Shown piece after piece: positions 60,482 through 64,000 of a stretch of DNA of 64,000 nt. How positions within the stretch are numbered: position 1 is the first letter of the stretch; each line of letters starts with the position of its first letter. The stretch is taken from NCBI RefSeq assembly GCF_009727055.1, contig NC_052360.1, positions 65,460,881 through 65,524,880 on the forward strand, written 5' to 3'. The notes beneath the pieces are model-generated. The model made no database searches. It worked only from the letters and a program-made list of their open reading frames with translations, and was not told where the DNA came from. This DNA is from Benincasa hispida (taxonomy: Eukaryota > Streptophyta > Magnoliopsida > Cucurbitales > Cucurbitaceae). The translations under genes were made by a program, and so were the position numbers.

Positions 60482-62048
60482 ATGGAAGCTCTCAAATCTT
60501 TTGCACTTTTGGTTTTGGTTTTAGCATTTGCATGCCACGTCGAACAATGTTATTGTGGTACGTCTAATTATGTTATAATATTCTTATTTAAGTCCTATCG
60601 GGTAATATTTAGTTTTTTATTTTTGTTTTTGAAAATTAAGTCTGTAGACACTATTTCTCCTTCCAAATTTTCTCATTTGTTATCTATTTTTTATCAATGG
60701 TTTAAAAAACAAAGTCAAATCTTGAAAGCTAAAAAAAAAGTAGTTTTTGTTTTTATAATTTGGTTAAAAATTCAACCATCGTAGTTACAAAAGATGAAAA
60801 TCATTGTAAGAAATAAAGAGGATATATGATTAATTTTCAAAAATAAAATAAAATAAAATAAAATGATTACCAAACGAGACCTTAGTAATTGAATTATAAT
60901 CAGATATATCTATTTATGTTTTAACATTTTTATTTATTTATTTTTATTTGAATAAAAAATATTAGTGAAAATTCACATGTTAGACCATCTTGAAATAAAC
61001 TGGTTAAGAAATTAAGTAGAGTTATATAATTTGAGTAATGCATTAATTCATTTTCACATCTCGCTAAAAAGAGAGAAAATATAAAGTTAAAAGTTCAAGC
61101 TAGTTATTTATTTTCTTTTTCTTTTTTTAACTTGAAAAATATTCCTTTCAACTTTCGAGGCAGTTTGGTTTTAGTTTCTTTGTTTCCTATTTTATGTTTT
61201 TGGTTTTTAAAAAATAATCTTAATGTATTATTGTTGATCAAAATGATAAAATTTCCTAAAATATGGATACTTATTGGAAGAAAACCTAACGTCTTAATAA
61301 TATTCATTAATTAAGTTTTCGCCACAATATATATAAAATGAAAAAAAAAATCGATTTTTACTCTTAGACTTATGAAGTAAATTTACAATTATATCAAATT
61401 GAACCCTGCAATAGTTAATTTCCGTTAATTCAACTATAGATTTCAACAAAAATCAAACCAATACTTAATTTTAATAATATTAAAACTTGTACAAATTTAG
61501 TAGTATTGAATAATTTTGCATAGAAAAAAAACTCCATGTTATTTTCTTTAAAATCTATTAATTTTATGCAACACATATATGTTTCATAATTCATTGAGCT
61601 CATATAACAACACTTTTTTGAACAAGAAACGAAACGTTACGAACAAATCAAAAGTTTTTTGTTTTTTCCTGTTGTAGGATGGCATTCAAAGTACCAGCTT
61701 CCATTGACAAATTGGCAAGTAACGATTATAAACTATCAAAAGAATGCAGCTCTAGAGGTTCATTGCAAGTCGAAAGACGACGATTTAGGCGTACACGTGA
61801 TCAAGAACGAGGGAGAGCATTACAATTGGGGATTCAAGGAGAATTTCTTGCAAACAACTAGGTTTTGGTGCAATTTTCAGAGCAGATTGGGGCATGCTTC
61901 CTTTGAGGTATTTTGGCCAGAGTCTGGAACTTGGCTTTCAGATCGCTGTGATGATTCAAATTGTGTTTGGGTTGCTGATAATAAGGGCTTTTCTTTGCTT
62001 AATATTCCTACAAAGACATTGGAGTTCCAACATCCATGGCTCCACTAG
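60482..62048 (+). CDS. S-protein homologue (plant self-incompatibility S1 family), secreted; 2 exons
   Basis: Exon 1 is 60482-60557 and exon 2 is 61678-62048; the intron begins GTACGT and ends TTGTAG. Phase 1 splicing (G plus GA) joins the frames to give 148 residues. Residues 1-25 form a signal peptide (MEALKSFALLVLVLAFACHV), so the product should be secreted. The mature part has the S1 fold markers: WQVTIINY (38-45), VHCKSKDDDLG (53-63), WGFKENF (76-82), TTRFWC (85-90), FEVFW (101-105) and RCDDSNCVW (115-123). C55, C90, C116 and C121 are the family's four cysteines, expected to form two disulphides. Length fits the family. In poppy the S1 founder is the pistil self-incompatibility ligand; most homologues in self-compatible plants have no known role, and nothing here implies incompatibility. 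An in-frame ATG at 60422 exists but would bury the signal peptide. Confidence 0.85.
60641..60881 (+). repeat. Interspersed repeat (cucurbit-type), copy 2, within intron
   Basis: Aligned with 59,641-59,891: TTTGTTATCTATTTTTTA, GGTTTAAAAAACAAAGTC, AATTCAACCATCGTAGTTA and ACCAAACGAGACCT. It ends after an AAAAT microsatellite (about 60,841-60,864). It makes up about a fifth of the 1,120-bp intron, so the intron has grown by insertion. Confidence 0.65.
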
Positions 62049-62217
62049 AACAATCATTTCTTTTTACCATAAAACCCTATCAAACTCCTTTGCTTTATAT
62101 TGCATGTAACAGCTATATATATATATACAATAGCCATTATCATCCAATACTTTATGTTAAGGGCTTAATATGTTTTCATATTAATTTGTTTGGATATGTT
62201 ATTTTTTTTATCGTAAG

Positions 62218-62453
62218 GTAGGGGTGTTCACGGTTTGATTTTACCATTTTTTTTAGTTTTTATTAAAAAAACGGTTCTGTTCGGTTTCAAACCTTGCGAA
62301 ACCCCTACCATAAGGTAGGTTTGAAACCGAACCGAACTACAATAATTTTGTTTGAAAATATATCAAACTGAACCGAACCACATTAATTCAGTTTCGGTTC
62401 GATTTAGCATTCGGTTCGATTTTAACGGTTTCAATGAATACCCCTACCATAAA
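62218..62453. mobile_element. MITE with GGTAGGGGTGTTCA-type ends
   Basis: The left end reads GGTAGGGGTGTTCACGGTTT and the right end AACGGTTTCAATGAATACCCCTACC, whose reverse complement begins GGTAGGGGTATTCA; the ends form an imperfect inverted repeat. Internal GGTTCGGTT/AACCGAACC words are repeated in both directions, giving strong fold-back potential. Elements with a GGGGTGTTCA end and CGGTTCGGTT interior are widespread in plants and usually assigned to hAT. It lies about 170 bp downstream of the S-protein homologue stop codon. Confidence 0.65.
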
Positions 62454-62762
62454 GCAGGTTTGTTTTACCTATTTTGTCATGGGATTTTAAGCAAATATTT
62501 TAATATCTTTGTTTATTTCCCATTATTTTACTTTGTATACTTCAAAAAACTTTAAAATCCATTTGACAATGAGTTTCCTAATATCCTCTTTTGAGATTTT
62601 TGTATTGGAAAAAGAATGGTAGAAGTATATAAATTATTGTATTTTTATACCTGGAAAAATATTTTTATAGTCAAAGTAATTAATAAAAATAAAAACAATA
62701 AATCATTACTATTTAGTTGAGATTTCGATAAGGAAATTTAATTTGTGGAAATGAACTTAACT

Positions 62763-62785
62763 TTTTTTTTTTTTTTTTTTTTTTT
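62763..62785. repeat. Poly-T tract
   Basis: A run of more than 20 T in AT-rich intergenic DNA; no associated element was recognised. Confidence 0.85.
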
Positions 62786-62848
62786 GTAAGTGTGTTATAG
62801 TTTCTAATTTTTATCCTTTAAATTTTTTCCATCTAATGCATAGACTTT

Positions 62849-63000
62849 AACTTTTAAGTTTATTGATCTTATTAAATGATTGACCCATAGACTTATTGAT
62901 CTTCTTGGATAATTGACATTTGAGTTTGATGATCCTTTTGGAGGATTGAACTTTAAATTTGTTGATCTATTGGATGATCGGCCTTTTAGTTTGATAATTT
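62849..63000. repeat. Degenerate tandem repeat, about 5 units of 32-33 bp
   Basis: Units follow the pattern GAC-TTTxAGTTT-xTTGATC-TTxTTGGATGATT and are clear from 62,880 to 62,990, with weaker edges. It is non-coding, and its divergence suggests an old array. Confidence 0.6.
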
Positions 63001-64000
63001 TAGAAAATAACTAATTCTAGGCATTAAAAATTATATGGACTGACAAAATAAGAAAAGAAAAGATTACAAAAACATTGGAAGTTTAAATATGCTTTTATTT
63101 CCATATTCAAAATTGAAATTGTGTTGTGACCCAATTGTCGCAATTCCTTAGAAATAATTAGATTTGGTTTTACTTTTCAAGTATTTTATTTTGAAAATAA
63201 ATTTTTTAAAGAAAAAATTGAAATGTTTGACTATTCAAAATAGATTTTGAAACATTTTTATAGTATATTTTAGACTGTTTTTATCAAAAGAGATTAAATA
63301 AAAACGACTTTTTTGAAAAAGAATAATTCTTTTTCCTCTAATCAATCCAAACATAACCGAGTAGAAGTTGTCTATTGGGAATTTGATTACACTGAATCGT
63401 GAACTTCACTTTCTCTTCCAAATTGACTTTGATTTACGAATCCTTTTTATTCAGCATTGGCAACCATGGCCTGGTTCATGAATCTCTGATCTCTAGCCGT
63501 CCTTATTTTGTTTCAGATTTGTTATCAAATTATTGGAAAAAAAAAAACAATCAGTAATTTTTTTCAAAATAATAATATATTATAGCGTGTGAATTAAAGA
63601 CAGAATTGAAACGGAACTCAAACTTAAAGACCTTATTGAAACACTTTTAAGTGGACCCATTTTGATATAAGCTCAAATCATAGGAACCTATGAATAATTT
63701 AACACAGAGAATAATACAAAATATTCGTACTCAAGAAGAAAATAAGAGTTGTTCCAATCTTTTGTCAATGTAGTTATCAGTAGTTTTATTTTGGTACATA
63801 AAAAGTTTCTTAAAAGATTATAATTATGAAATAATCTTGTACATCGAAAATTCAAATAGGAAAAAGAACAATAAACTTGATTAGAGAGGAAAAGAAAGTG
63901 ACATACAAAATATATGAAAACTCACACACTGATGTAGTGCTTGCCACACACACTCCAATGCTTAAGTCACAAAATGAAAGATTGTGGAAATTTGAGGATT
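63001..64000. other. AT-rich intergenic DNA, nothing recognised
   Basis: No ORF of interest, no LTR terminus and no RNA gene was seen. The text resembles the flank of the S-protein homologue more than the transposon island to the left. Confidence 0.5.

Noticed and set aside
60422..60784. 120-codon ORF starting at 60422
   Set aside because: It reads through the intron of the S-protein homologue; only residues from the second methionine to the splice donor are real.
61679..61861. 60-codon ORF in exon 2 (MAFKVPAS...)
   Set aside because: An alternate frame of the S1 domain; the frame with conserved S1 motifs is the other one.

Overview
This is a gene-poor, AT-rich stretch of a dicot nuclear genome, most likely a cucurbit. 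The cucurbit call rests on the style of the Copia gag/pol copies and on an intron-type interspersed repeat I associate with cucurbits; both are recognition from memory, not a search. Nearly everything from 1 to about 59,640 is nested, broken LTR retrotransposon sequence. The only convincing host gene is a two-exon S-protein homologue (plant self-incompatibility S1 family) at 60,482-62,048 (+), in the quieter right end.

Layout. 1-3,052: 5' end of an Athila-type Ty3/gypsy element (-), inserted in a Copia pol remnant (3,053-4,655) with its LTR/leader (to about 5,273). 5,275-13,865: AT-rich DNA with a poly-T tract, a CACTA-type terminus (7,365), a possible MITE and a solo LTR (8,934-10,154). 13,871-17,634: Copia solo LTR holding a second solo LTR. 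17,640-24,040: RE1-like Copia pol (-) split by an Athila element (+). 24,041-31,654: Copia LTRs back to back, one split by an Athila-like solo LTR, then a 2.46-kb chromovirus-type (Tekay-like) LTR with PBS. 31,655-44,069 and 53,106-55,738: two fused, degenerate Copia elements (-), holding two solo LTRs and a 9-kb non-coding Athila-like element (44,070-53,105). 55,739-59,640: another solo-type LTR and a plus-strand Copia 5' end.

Target-site duplications (TSDs) let the nesting be read exactly: TATTA, TATAC, GAGAA, GAGGT, ATATT, TAGCT and CTAAG. Six copies are clean solo LTRs and only one element has both ends, so LTR-LTR recombination has dominated decay.

Two results stand out. First, all five Athila-type LTR copies with a preserved 5' end start with a terminal hairpin of about 11-12 bp with a GAAA/GAAG loop. 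Stem sequences differ between families but pairing is largely kept, with compensatory and wobble changes. Second, the assembly is damaged here. Two untrimmed Nextera mate-pair junction adapters lie in a solo LTR. Three single-N joins each sit between copies of the same sequence. A 1.9-kb indel-rich copy of an element's interior has replaced the middle of its 3' LTR. Structural claims near those points should not be trusted until resequenced.
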